From Paraburkholderia franconis (lineage in GTDB: Bacteria > Pseudomonadota > Gammaproteobacteria > Burkholderiales > Burkholderiaceae), in assembly GCF_009362735.1 (NCBI RefSeq), contig NZ_WHNP01000010.1:124001-188000 (forward strand): a stretch of DNA of 64,000 nt, in the 5' to 3' direction. The position numbers were made by a program, and so were the translations under genes. Below the pieces are notes generated by a model. It saw only the letters and a program-made list of their open reading frames with translations, ran no database searches and was not told where the DNA came from. Shown piece after piece: positions 29,151 to 37,092 of the stretch. Numbering within the stretch: the stretch's first letter is position 1; every line of letters begins with the position of its first letter.

Positions 29151-29176
29151 TAGTTTGCACGCAATCCATTCGCACG
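29151..29176 (+). promoter_or_regulatory. Candidate OhrR operator upstream of ohrR
   Basis: TAGTTTGCACGCAA is followed after three bases by ATTCGCACG; 20 of 26 positions match the site before ohr at 29704-29729. Within it TTTGCACG and TTCGCACG are repeated at a 15-base period. Confidence 0.65.
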
Positions 29177-29197
29177 CTTCGCTTCAGGGGGATGCAC

Positions 29198-29653
29198 ATG
29201 ACCCAGCGCACCGCTTTTCCCGTCACGCTCGACGAGCAGCTCTGCTTCGCGCTCTATTCGACGTCCCTTGCGATGACCAAGGCATACAAACCGATTCTCG
29301 ATCGGCTCGGACTCACTTACCCGCAATATCTGACGATGCTGATCCTGTGGGAAAGCGACGACGTCACCGTGAAGGACATCGCTGCGCGCCTGAATCTGGA
29401 TTCGGCGACGGTCACGCCGCTACTCAAGCGGCTCGAAGCGCAAGGCTATATCGAGCGCTTGCGCGGCACCGAGGACGAACGGCTCGTCTTCATCCGGCTG
29501 ACGAAATCGGGCGTCGCGCTCAAACGCACTGCACGCGATGTGCCGGGCGAAATTTTCTGCGCGACCCAGCAAACGCCCGAGTTCCTCACGCGGCTGCGTG
29601 ACGATCTGACGAAATTGCGCGGCACCCTGAACGACTATCTCGACCGCTACTGA
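29198..29653 (+). CDS. ohrR: MarR-family organic hydroperoxide sensor OhrR
   Basis: A 151-residue MarR-type repressor that senses organic peroxides by cysteine oxidation and controls ohr. Cys16 in [12 protein letters not shown] is the conserved reactive residue and Cys121 in GEIFCATQQ would be the resolving one, making this a two-Cys OhrR. The winged helix covers about residues 50-105 ([20 protein letters not shown]). The start at 29198 is preferred over an ATG two codons upstream. The ohr gene follows on the same strand and both have matching upstream sites. Confidence 0.93.
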   Translation: MTQRTAFPVTLDEQLCFALYSTSLAMTKAYKPILDRLGLTYPQYLTMLILWESDDVTVKDIAARLNLDSATVTPLLKRLEAQGYIERLRGTEDERLVFIRLTKSGVALKRTARDVPGEIFCATQQTPEFLTRLRDDLTKLRGTLNDYLDRY

Positions 29654-29703
29654 AAACGCGAGTCCGCCGTGGCTGCCGGCGGCTATCGTATCGATAGGGA
29701 ATG

Positions 29704-29729
29704 TAGTTTGTACGCAAATGATTTGTACG
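29704..29729 (+). promoter_or_regulatory. Candidate OhrR operator upstream of ohr
   Basis: TAGTTTGTACGCAA then, three bases on, ATTTGTACG; matches the site before ohrR. TTTGTACG is repeated at a 15-base period (29707-29714 and 29722-29729). Confidence 0.68.
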
Positions 29730-29820
29730 ATATCTTTGTCGCATGCCAGTCCGATAGCGATGCGCGCGAAAGACTGGCAAGCACTGCCTCATTCACTGAA
29801 ACCGATCAAGGAGCGGCAAA

Positions 29821-30240
29821 ATGAACGTACTTTACAAGGCAACGGCAACGAGCAACGGCGGCCGCGACGGTCGCGCGATCTCGTCGGACAACGTGCTCGA
29901 CGTGAAGCTGGCTGCGCCGCGTGAACTCGGTGGCAACGGCGCGCAAGGCACGAACCCGGAACAACTGTTCGCGGCCGGCTACTCGGCGTGTTTCCTGAGC
30001 GCGATGAAGTTCGTCGCCGGCCAGCGCAAGCAGGCTGTGCCCGCTGACACGACCGTGACGGCGGATGTCGGCGTAGGCCCGAACGACAAAGGCGGTTTCG
30101 CGCTCGACATCGAATTGCGCGTGTCGCTGCCGGGTCTCGATGCGGCGGCGGCGCAGGACCTGGTGAACGCGGCACATCAGGTGTGCCCCTACTCGAACGC
30201 GACGCGCGGCAATGTCGATGTGCGCGTGAAGGTGGTTTGA
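29821..30240 (+). CDS. ohr: Organic hydroperoxide resistance protein Ohr
   Basis: A 139-residue thiol peroxidase that reduces organic (fatty acid) hydroperoxides with lipoyl electron donors. Both catalytic cysteines are present (Cys57 in YSACFLSAM, Cys122 in HQVCPYSNA), as is the conserved Arg35 in PRELGGNG. ATG at 29821 with AAGGAG nine bases before. Regulated very probably by the adjacent OhrR. Confidence 0.97.
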   Translation: MNVLYKATATSNGGRDGRAISSDNVLDVKLAAPRELGGNGAQGTNPEQLFAAGYSACFLSAMKFVAGQRKQAVPADTTVTADVGVGPNDKGGFALDIELRVSLPGLDAAAAQDLVNAAHQVCPYSNATRGNVDVRVKVV

Positions 30241-30273
30241 GCTCGTCGGCGCGTCTACACCAAACCGACAGCC

Positions 30274-30312
30274 GTTCGGCCCGCAGCGCCCGCCCTTCAT
30301 TCGAAAGACGGG
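30274..30312 (+). terminator. Possible terminator of ohr
   Basis: GCGCCCG and CGGGCGT pair around a 16-base loop, then TTGCCTTTG. The T run is broken, so confidence is limited. Confidence 0.4.
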
Positions 30313-30355
30313 CGTTGCCTTTGACAGCACATGACCCGCGCTTATCACCTCGACG

Positions 30356-30794
30356 CATGATGCGGGGACGGGCTTCATGCACAACCGTCCGCGGATGATG
30401 ACGGCGAGTTTTCTGGCGAAGGATCTGGGTATCGACTGGCGGCGCCGCGAACGCAATTTCGCGGAAAAGCTCAACGACTTCGACTTTGCGGCGAACAACG
30501 GCGGCTGGCAGTGCGCGGCATCGACGGGCTGCGATGCGCAGCCGCGGTACCGGATTTTCAACCCGGCGACGCAATCGGAGACATCGATCCGCAAGAGCGC
30601 GTTATCAAAGGCTTCTTGCAGGAACTGGAGACGGTGCCCGCAACGTGGATTCACGCGCCTTGGCAGGCCCAGACAATCGGGAGAACTGGGCCGTGGTGCT
30701 GAGGAAGGATTACCCGCAGCCTGTCGGCGTCGGCGATCATGCAAAAGCGCGCCAGACGAGGCTGACGCGCTATGGCGTGCTGTGCTCTCGCTGA
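30356..30794 (+). pseudogene. Remnant of a deoxyribodipyrimidine photolyase (C-terminal part, frameshifted)
   Basis: Three reading frames in turn match the FAD-binding C-terminal part of a CPD photolyase: [20 protein letters not shown] and [11 protein letters not shown] then [10 protein letters not shown] (frame from 30356), [19 protein letters not shown] with WIHAPW (next frame, about 30570-30680), and [17 protein letters not shown] (third frame, to 30794). So at least two frameshifts are present, and roughly the first 340 residues of a normal 470-residue photolyase are missing. The gene is dead; a working copy, if any, is elsewhere. It lies between ohr and the DUF3563 gene. Confidence 0.85.
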
Positions 30795-30804
30795 GCGCGC
30801 GTTT

Positions 30805-30828
30805 CTGGCCGGCTCACACGCCGGCCAG
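30805..30828. terminator. Hairpin between the photolyase remnant and the DUF3563 gene
   Basis: CTGGCCGGC and GCCGGCCAG pair perfectly around TCACAC. It follows the DUF3563 stop on the minus strand; no T run is present on either side. Confidence 0.45.
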
Positions 30829-30839
30829 CGCGAATCACC

Positions 30840-31016
30840 TTAGTTCTGGCTCATCCACGACGGATGGCGCATTTGCGACTCACGGTCGATCTTGCGCATG
30901 CGGAACTCGAGGTCATACAGATCCGTGGCTTCAGCCAGGTAGGCGTCGTTGCGCTCTTTGACGCGCTCGTCGTAGGACTTCGTAAGGAACAGGAAAAGAC
31001 GGCTGATCAGATACAT
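30840..31016 (-). CDS. DUF3563-family small protein
   Basis: A 58-residue protein starting [21 protein letters not shown], with a short hydrophobic N-terminus followed by a charged helix and ending [10 protein letters not shown]. It matches the DUF3563 family common in Burkholderiaceae; function unknown. The ATG at 31016 is preferred over one seven codons upstream, because the family begins here. A perfect TATAAT flanked by inverted CCTAGGG boxes lies about 50 bases upstream, so it is probably well expressed or tightly regulated. Confidence 0.85.
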   Translation of the reverse strand: MYLISRLFLFLTKSYDERVKERNDAYLAEATDLYDLEFRMRKIDRESQMRHPSWMSQN

Positions 31017-31038
31017 GGTGAACCTCGAATGTGGCATT

Positions 31039-31086
31039 AGGTGGCTAACACCTAGGGATAACCCGCATTATAGGGAAAACCCTAGG
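31039..31086 (-). promoter_or_regulatory. Promoter and operator-like repeats for the DUF3563 gene
   Basis: On the minus strand TATAAT (31072-31067) is flanked by CCTAGGG (31086-31080) and CCCTAGG (31057-31051), and by two direct GGGTTWTCCC motifs at an 18-base period. Nearer the gene AGGTG/CACCT (31053-31039) can form a small hairpin in the leader. Confidence 0.6.
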
Positions 31087-31122
31087 TCTGCGCCAGCGCT
31101 CAATTCGAAGTGTGGCAATTTG

Positions 31123-32307
31123 TCAACTGGCGCGCGAACGGGCGCCCTCTGTGGCACGCGCGGCCGCATACGTCGACTCGGTGCGGCGCTGATGCCTGAA
31201 GAAATCCCACAACAGACTGCTTGCGTCCGGTCCTTTCGACGAATGGAACGGCACGGCATCGTCGCCGCCGCTCCAAGCGTGGCCGAGCCCCTGCACACGG
31301 CACAGCCGTACGACGCGCCGCCCGCCGCGCGTGTAGTCGCGCGTGAGGACGGTCGCCTTGCGGTCCTCCTTCACGTCGCCGACCTTGCGCACGCCCTGCG
31401 CATCGACGATCCCGTTCAGCCGCAGGAACTGTTCGGTCAACTGCTCCGCGTTGACGGGCGCGACGACGTGGTCGGACTCGCCTTGCAGGATGATGGCCGG
31501 CATGCCCGGATACGAGGTGACGTCCGCCAGGGCATCGACGAGCGTCACGGGGTCCTGACGTGTGCCGCGCCGCATGACGTCCATCGCGGTGATGCCGGAG
31601 TGCGCCTCGCCGAACGCCGGCCCCGAATGCAGCGCGACGGCCGCGAAACGGTCTGGGAAGTGCAGCGCCAGCAGCGTCGCGAGTCCCGCGCCCGCCGACA
31701 GCCCGGCCACATAGACCCGCTCGCGGTCGAAACCGTACGACTCGACGAGCGCATCGACGAGCGACACCACGGAGCGCGCCTCCGCCCGGCCGGCGCGGTC
31801 CGTATCGTCGTACCAATGCCAGCAGCGGTGCGCGTGCGCGTGTTTCGACTGCTCCGGATACAAGACCGCGAAGCCGTAGCGGTCGGCGAGCAGATTCATG
31901 CGCGTGCCTTCGGCGAATTCGTCGATCGATTGCTTGCAGCCGTGCAGCATCACGATGAGCGGCACGTGCTTGAGCGGTTTGCCGGCGGGCAGATACAGCC
32001 CGTATTGCAGATGATTGACGAGGCTGCCCGGCGCGGCAGGCGCCGAGTGGAACGAGCGCGTCCACGTGCCGCCCGCCCATGCGGCGGCGCGCGGCCGCAC
32101 GCGCGACTCGCGCGCGCCGCGCTGCGGCACGTCGCGGGTGACGGTCTTGCGTACTTTCACCGAAGGCTTGGCGACGGGCGATGCAGGCCGCGTCGCCGCG
32201 CGTTTGGACTTGGGCGCACGCTTCAGTGTCGCGCGCACGTGCTCCGTCTGGATCGCAAAGAGGCGTTTGAGGCCGCCTAGCCAGATTTTCGTGAAGCTTT
32301 TTGGCAT
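31123..32307 (-). CDS. PHB depolymerase family esterase
   Basis: A 394-residue alpha/beta hydrolase of the short-chain-length PHB depolymerase/esterase family. Oxyanion region MLHGCKQSIDEFA at about 120, nucleophile Ser204 in GLSAGAG, and a His in GLGHAWSGGD. The first 75 residues are Lys/Arg-rich with no signal peptide, so the protein is probably cytoplasmic, perhaps associated with PHB granules or acting as a general esterase. It is divergent from the PAP2 gene with about 340 bases between. Confidence 0.9.
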   Translation of the reverse strand: MPKSFTKIWLGGLKRLFAIQTEHVRATLKRAPKSKRAATRPASPVAKPSVKVRKTVTRDVPQRGARESRVRPRAAAWAGGTWTRSFHSAPAAPGSLVNHLQYGLYLPAGKPLKHVPLIVMLHGCKQSIDEFAEGTRMNLLADRYGFAVLYPEQSKHAHAHRCWHWYDDTDRAGRAEARSVVSLVDALVESYGFDRERVYVAGLSAGAGLATLLALHFPDRFAAVALHSGPAFGEAHSGITAMDVMRRGTRQDPVTLVDALADVTSYPGMPAIILQGESDHVVAPVNAEQLTEQFLRLNGIVDAQGVRKVGDVKEDRKATVLTRDYTRGGRRVVRLCRVQGLGHAWSGGDDAVPFHSSKGPDASSLLWDFFRHQRRTESTYAAARATEGARSRAS

Positions 32308-32645
32308 AGGATTTCTCGTAAATAGGGATCGATGCTGTCCGCGTCAGAAGCGGACTTGTGCGATGCACAATAACACCAATCTCGGTGCGATGCTGAACGT
32401 CGGCCGATGCGAATTCAGCGAAAAGACCGCTGCTGCGCGCGTTTCCTCATACGATTTCCGAATTGTCCTAGCATCTGTCAGTTATCGCGTTTCTGGTTTG
32501 CGACTGCGGCCGAACTCCTCCCTCTATACTTATGGAATATGCGCCGAGCGAAAGTGTTCTGGGAAATGTGCTACTTGATCCCGCAGCGCCGCACGGCGCC
32601 CTGAATCCTCCCGCCGCAGGCCCGCAACACGTTGCGCCCGGTTAC
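32308..32645. other. Intergenic region between the esterase and the PAP2 phosphatase
   Basis: A 338-base gap with no supported gene. A TATACT at 32525-32530 is a likely -10 for the phosphatase. It lies only two bases before an in-frame ATG at 32532, so that ATG would not be in the message, which argues for a start further down. Confidence 0.5.
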
Positions 32646-33374
32646 ATGTCGTCAAGAATGCCCATGCCTCACCTGCCATATCACTTCTGGTATCTGATCA
32701 CGAGCTTCGGCGGCGCCGGACTGACGCTTCCGCTCGCCGTCGCCATCGCGCTGTGGCTGACCGTCGGCTATTCGTGGAAGCTCGCCGCCGGCTGGCTCTT
32801 TCTGCTCGGCGTGGCCGTCGCGCTGGTCACGGCGACAAAGGTGGCGTTTCTCGGCTGGGGCGTCGGCGTGCGCGTGTGGGACTTCACCGGCCTGAGCGGA
32901 CACGCGATGCTCGCCACGGCCGTCTTCCCCGTCGCGGCCTTTCTCGTGCTGCTGCCCGCGCCGCCTGCCGTGCGTGTCGCCGGCGTGGTGCTGGCGCTGT
33001 TCGGCGGCGCGCTGGTCAGCTTTTCGCGCATCGTCATCGAGGCGCATTCGCCTTCGGAGGCGATCACGGGCTGCATCGTCGGCGCGTTGACGGCGCTCGT
33101 GTTCATCCGCATCGCGTGGAACGCGACGCCGGGGCGCATGCCGATCGTCCCCGTCGCGCTGAGTCTGATGTTCATCGCGCTCGGACTGCACAACGTGCAT
33201 GTGCCGACGCATCGCTGGGTCACGCATCTCGCGCTAAAGGTCTCCGGCCACGAACGGCCTTTCGTCCGCGACAGCTGGCGGGGGCTGCGCGATACGAGCG
33301 CGCCCGTCACGCCGTTCTCGCCGTTGCCGAATACGCGCAACGTCGCCGTGCCGCTGCAGGATTCCGACGCATAA
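32646..33374 (+). CDS. PAP2-family phosphatase (membrane)
   Basis: About 242 residues with six or so hydrophobic segments and PAP2 motifs: SGHAM in the middle and SRIVIEAHSPSEAITG, where the usual final Asp is a Glu. Such enzymes remove phosphate from lipid or isoprenoid phosphates. The frame is open from 32532, but the promoter at 32525 favours the ATG at 32646 (MSSRMPMPHLPYH) or 32658. The tail (about residues 200-242) is not conserved. It is upstream of modA on the same strand, separated by a ModE-like site. Confidence 0.85.
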   Translation: MSSRMPMPHLPYHFWYLITSFGGAGLTLPLAVAIALWLTVGYSWKLAAGWLFLLGVAVALVTATKVAFLGWGVGVRVWDFTGLSGHAMLATAVFPVAAFLVLLPAPPAVRVAGVVLALFGGALVSFSRIVIEAHSPSEAITGCIVGALTALVFIRIAWNATPGRMPIVPVALSLMFIALGLHNVHVPTHRWVTHLALKVSGHERPFVRDSWRGLRDTSAPVTPFSPLPNTRNVAVPLQDSDA

Positions 33375-33414
33375 AAATTCGCCATTGCGGCCCCGATATG
33401 CTCAACATGTCGAG

Positions 33415-33438
33415 CGCTATAACCGTACATATATTACG
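33415..33438 (+). promoter_or_regulatory. Candidate ModE operator before modABC
   Basis: CGCTATAA and ATATATTACG, six bases apart, resemble the two halves of the ModE box (CGYTATA with a reversed TATA-ACG half). It lies 46 bases before modA, and a modE gene is downstream of modC. Confidence 0.55.
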
Positions 33439-33483
33439 ATGGCGTTTTCCACTTGTTTCCGGTCAGCCCGGCGCAATGCATCC

Positions 33484-34263
33484 ATGTCCATCACGTCGAT
33501 CCACCGCTTTCTGAAGCCCGCCGTGCTCGTCGCGAGCGCGCTCTCGTTCGCCTTCGGCGCGCAGGCACGCGCGGACGAGATCATCGTGTCCGCTGCCGCC
33601 AGCCTGACCAACGCGTTCAAAGCGGTCGGCGATGCGTACGAGCAGCGGCATCCCGGCACGAAGCTGCTCTTCAACTTCGGCGCGTCGGACGTACTGATGC
33701 AGCAGATCGCGAAAGGCGCGCCTGCGGATGTGTTCGCTTCCGCCGATCAGAAAGCGATGGACAAGGCCGTCGAGCAAAAGGTGATCGTACCGTCGACACG
33801 CACGGACTTCGCCGCGAATTCGCTCGTGCTGATCGTGCCGGCGGACAGCAGGCGCGCGCCATCGACGCTCAACGAGTTGACGACGGCGAACGTGAAGCGC
33901 GTCGCGTACGGCGATCCGGCGTCGGTGCCCGTGGGCCGCTACACGGAAGGCGCGCTGAAGGCGGCGGGCGTGTGGGACGCCGTCAGCGCGAAGGGCGTGC
34001 TCGCGGCCAACGTTCGACAGAGCCTCGACTACGTGTCGCGCGGCGAAGTCGACGCGGGCTTCGTGTTCGGCACCGATGCCGCCGTGATGCCCGACAAGGT
34101 CAAGGTCGCGCTGACCGTGCCGACGACCACGCCGATCACCTACCCGATCGCGCAGATCGAAGGCAGCAGGCATGCCGCCGACGCGCGGTCGTTCATCGCG
34201 TTCGTGCTGTCGCCGGCGGGCCAGGCCGTGCTGTCGAAATACGGCTTCAAGCCCGCGCACTGA
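33484..34263 (+). CDS. modA: Molybdate ABC transporter, periplasmic binding protein
   Basis: Captures molybdate in the periplasm for ModBC. The 259-residue protein has a signal peptide ending AQARA near residue 29, then DEIIVSAAASLTNAF with the Ser that binds the oxyanion, and VPVGRYTEGALK typical of ModA. The ATG at 33484 starts the unit modABC; modB begins 36 bases after the stop. Confidence 0.96.
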   Translation: MSITSIHRFLKPAVLVASALSFAFGAQARADEIIVSAAASLTNAFKAVGDAYEQRHPGTKLLFNFGASDVLMQQIAKGAPADVFASADQKAMDKAVEQKVIVPSTRTDFAANSLVLIVPADSRRAPSTLNELTTANVKRVAYGDPASVPVGRYTEGALKAAGVWDAVSAKGVLAANVRQSLDYVSRGEVDAGFVFGTDAAVMPDKVKVALTVPTTTPITYPIAQIEGSRHAADARSFIAFVLSPAGQAVLSKYGFKPAH

Positions 34264-34299
34264 GCGGTCATCACTGAACGGTCATACAAGGCGCGCGTG

Positions 34300-34974
34300 A
34301 TGGAACAGGCCTGGATTCCGCTGCTGCTGTCGCTGAAGGTCGCCGGCTGGGCGACCGCGCTGAACGTCGTGCTCGGTGTCGCCCTCGGCCTCGGTCTGTC
34401 GCGCTGGCGCTCGGGCGCGCGCGACGTGATCGATTCGCTGCTGACGCTGCCCCTCGTCATGCCGCCGACGGTGCTCGGCTATTACCTGCTGGTGCTGCTC
34501 GGCCGACGCGGCGTGATCGGCGTCTGGCTCGACCGCTTCGATATCCAGCTGGTGTTCACGTGGCAGGGCGCGGTGATCGCGTCGATGGTCGTGGCGTTTC
34601 CGCTCGTGCTGAAGTCCGCACGCGCGGCGTTCGAATCCGTCGATCCGCAGCTCGAGCGCGCGGCGCGCACGCTCGGCGTCAGCGAAGCGGCCATCTTCTT
34701 TCGCGTGACGCTGCCGCTCGCGTCGCGCGGCATTCTGGCGGGCGCGTTGCTCGCGTTCGCACGCGCGCTCGGCGAATTCGGCGCGACGCTGATGATCGCC
34801 GGCAACCTGCCGGGCCGCACGCAGACGCTGTCGGTGGCCGTCTACGCCGCCGTGCAGGCGGGCGACGACGGCACGGCCAATTTCCTCGTGCTCGTGACGT
34901 CGATTACCTGCGTCGCGATCCTGCTGTTCGCGGGCCGGCTCGTGCCGCAACACTCGCTGATGACTTCCCGCTGA
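34300..34974 (+). CDS. modB: Molybdate ABC transporter, permease
   Basis: A 224-residue inner-membrane permease with about five membrane segments and the ABC-permease loop EFGATLMIAGNLPGRTQTL. Start ATG at 34300 (a GTG one codon upstream is possible). It is followed by modC after one base. Confidence 0.96.
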   Translation: MEQAWIPLLLSLKVAGWATALNVVLGVALGLGLSRWRSGARDVIDSLLTLPLVMPPTVLGYYLLVLLGRRGVIGVWLDRFDIQLVFTWQGAVIASMVVAFPLVLKSARAAFESVDPQLERAARTLGVSEAAIFFRVTLPLASRGILAGALLAFARALGEFGATLMIAGNLPGRTQTLSVAVYAAVQAGDDGTANFLVLVTSITCVAILLFAGRLVPQHSLMTSR

Positions 34975-34975
34975 C

Positions 34976-35677
34976 ATGCCGCTCACCGTCGACATCCGCA
35001 AATCGCTGCACACGCCCGAGCGCCAGTTCACGCTCGACGTATCGTTCACGGCCAGCGCGCAGCGCATCGTGCTGTTCGGGCCGTCGGGCGCGGGCAAGAG
35101 CCTGACGCTGCAGGCGATCGCGGGCCTGCTGCGCCCCGACGAAGGCAAGATCACGCTGCACGGCGACGCGCTCTTCGACAGCGCGCGCGGCATCGACCAG
35201 AAGCCGCAGGCGCGCCGCCTCGCGTACCTCTTCCAGGACTACGCGCTGTTTCCGCATTTGAACGTGCGGCAGAACATCGGCTTCGGCATGCATGCAGGCT
35301 GGCTCAATCCGGGCCGGCGCTTTTCGCATCCGCAGATCGATTACTGGCTCGATGCGCTGGACCTGAAAAGCGTTGCCGGGCACCATCCGGCGCAGCTTTC
35401 CGGCGGACAGAAACAGCGCGTGGCGCTGGCGCGGGCGCTCGTCGCGCAGCCGCGGCTGCTGCTGCTCGACGAGCCGTTTTCCGCGCTCGATCACGCGCTG
35501 CGCGAGCGCATGCGGCGCGAACTGTGCGATCTGCAGACGCGGCTCGACATTCCAATGCTGTTGATCACGCACGATCCCGATGATGTCGCCGCGTTCGGCG
35601 ATCAGGTCGTGCAGGTGTACGACGGCAGCGTGCGCGAAAACGCGCCGTTCAAGGGCTACGCGCGCACTCTCTCCTAA
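34976..35677 (+). CDS. modC: Molybdate ABC transporter, ATP-binding protein (short form)
   Basis: The ATPase of the molybdate importer. At 233 residues it holds the complete nucleotide-binding domain (Walker A GPSGAGKS at 35-42, signature LSGGQKQR, Walker B LLLLDEPFSAL, switch His in LLITHD) but stops where the C-terminal Mop/TOBE domain of typical ModC (about 350 residues) would begin. The missing domain is the part that senses molybdate and inhibits transport, so control may rest on the neighbouring ModE, which has two Mop repeats. The reading frame ends cleanly, with no sign of decay. Confidence 0.95.
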   Translation: MPLTVDIRKSLHTPERQFTLDVSFTASAQRIVLFGPSGAGKSLTLQAIAGLLRPDEGKITLHGDALFDSARGIDQKPQARRLAYLFQDYALFPHLNVRQNIGFGMHAGWLNPGRRFSHPQIDYWLDALDLKSVAGHHPAQLSGGQKQRVALARALVAQPRLLLLDEPFSALDHALRERMRRELCDLQTRLDIPMLLITHDPDDVAAFGDQVVQVYDGSVRENAPFKGYARTLS

Positions 35678-35727
35678 GAGACAGCACCACGGCCGGCAAA
35701 CGCGGCGCTATGAAGCCCCTCAAACCT

Positions 35728-36561
35728 TTAAGCCGTAGTCACGCCGAGAATCACGCTCGACGCCTTGAACGCGGCCACGAGCGCCTCGCCCTCGGCGATG
35801 CCCAGCTCATCGACGCTCTCATTTGTGACGACGGCCGTCACGACAGCCCCGCCGTCGAGCGCGAGCGACACCTCCGCGTTGACGGCCCCGCGCTGCACCG
35901 CCGACACCTTGCCGCGCAGCCGGTTGCGCGTCGACAGCCGTTGCGCCGTGCCGTCGTCCGCGGCCAGCAGCACCGACGACGCCTTCACGAGCGCCACGGC
36001 TTCCCCGCCGACCGCGAGCCCGAGCGTCTCCGTGCTTTCGTGCGTGACGATCGCGACAATGACCTGTCCGCCGGGCAGCGCAAGCGATACTTCGTCGTTG
36101 ACGGTGCCGCGCTGGATCGCGCTGACCTTGCCGTACAACTGGTTGCGCGCGCTCGTCTTCATGCCGATGCGGCCGATCAGCTGCCAGTCGTCGCTGAATC
36201 CGGCAATCGCCGCGCCGGCGCGCTCCAGAAACAGCCGGTGCTCGCGCTCGACCGCGCGAAACGTGTCGATCAGCGTCCGCGCGCGCGGCGTGAGCGTGGT
36301 ACCGCCGCCGCCCTTGCCGCCCGTCGAGCGGACGACGAGCGTCTCGCCGGCGAGGTTGTTCATCGCGTCGATGGCGTCCCACGCGGCCTTATAGCTCATG
36401 CCGATGGCTTTCGCCGCGCCCGTGATCGAGCCCGTGTCGCCGATCGCGGCGAGCAGCGCGATGCGTTGCGCGCCGCCGAGCGTCTGTTCGCCGGAACGAA
36501 ACCAGACGGAACCGCCGAATTGCAAAGGGTCGTGGGAAGCGTCGTTGTGGTCAGTCGTCAT
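35728..36561 (-). CDS. modE: Molybdate-responsive regulator ModE
   Basis: A 277-residue repressor with an N-terminal LysR-like helix-turn-helix (GSITGAAKAIGMSYKAAWDAI, residues 44-64) and two Mop/TOBE molybdate-binding repeats, about 137-200 (NQLYGKVSAIQRGTVNDEV) and 210-277 (NRLRGKVSAVQRGAVNAEV). With molybdate bound it represses modABC. It is convergent with modC, 50 bases apart, and a ModE-like box precedes modA. Confidence 0.95.
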   Translation of the reverse strand: MTTDHNDASHDPLQFGGSVWFRSGEQTLGGAQRIALLAAIGDTGSITGAAKAIGMSYKAAWDAIDAMNNLAGETLVVRSTGGKGGGGTTLTPRARTLIDTFRAVEREHRLFLERAGAAIAGFSDDWQLIGRIGMKTSARNQLYGKVSAIQRGTVNDEVSLALPGGQVIVAIVTHESTETLGLAVGGEAVALVKASSVLLAADDGTAQRLSTRNRLRGKVSAVQRGAVNAEVSLALDGGAVVTAVVTNESVDELGIAEGEALVAAFKASSVILGVTTA

Positions 36562-36654
36562 GGCTCGCGCGCGTCGGCAAATGGCGGGTAAGAGTGCAAG
36601 CCATTATAGCGACGCGCACTTCGCCGAAAGCGCGCGAGCGGCCGTGCGAAAGCG

Positions 36655-37038
36655 TCAGAGCGCGTACTGCGCGATTCCGTTGCCGAACGACCAGTTCTCC
36701 TTCAGCACCTCGACGAGATTCACGAACACATCCTCGCGACGCACGCCCGGACTTTCGGCGAGATTGTCGGCGATGCGTTTGTAGAGCGCTTTCTTCTGGT
36801 CGACAGTGCGCGTGTTGTTTGCGGCGATCTGGATCAGCACGAGATCGTCGCTGCGCTCGATGTCCAGATAGTTGCGCCCATAGACGAAGTTGCTCGCGTC
36901 GTGCTCGGTGATGACCATGAAGATGTCGTCTTCGGGCACGTTGAAAACGTCGATCAGCGCGCGCTGGATGCCCTGCGTGAGCGCTTGACGGTAATCAACC
37001 GGCTTGCCGGCGCGCAGTGCGATTCGGGTGAGAGGCAT
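36655..37038 (-). CDS. Tautomerase-family protein (4-oxalocrotonate tautomerase-like)
   Basis: A 127-residue member of the tautomerase superfamily of the longer kind. After removal of Met the N-terminal Pro (PLTRIALRAG) would be the catalytic base. The start at 37038 is supported by CAGGAG ten bases before; a start ten codons upstream would bury the Pro. Substrate unknown. It is divergent from a LysR regulator, 54-96 bases apart, which probably controls it. Confidence 0.9.
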   Translation of the reverse strand: MPLTRIALRAGKPVDYRQALTQGIQRALIDVFNVPEDDIFMVITEHDASNFVYGRNYLDIERSDDLVLIQIAANNTRTVDQKKALYKRIADNLAESPGVRREDVFVNLVEVLKENWSFGNGIAQYAL

Positions 37039-37092
37039 GACGAACTCCTGAGTGAAGAGAAGGTGCATTCAGGTTAGTTCGCGCCTATCATA

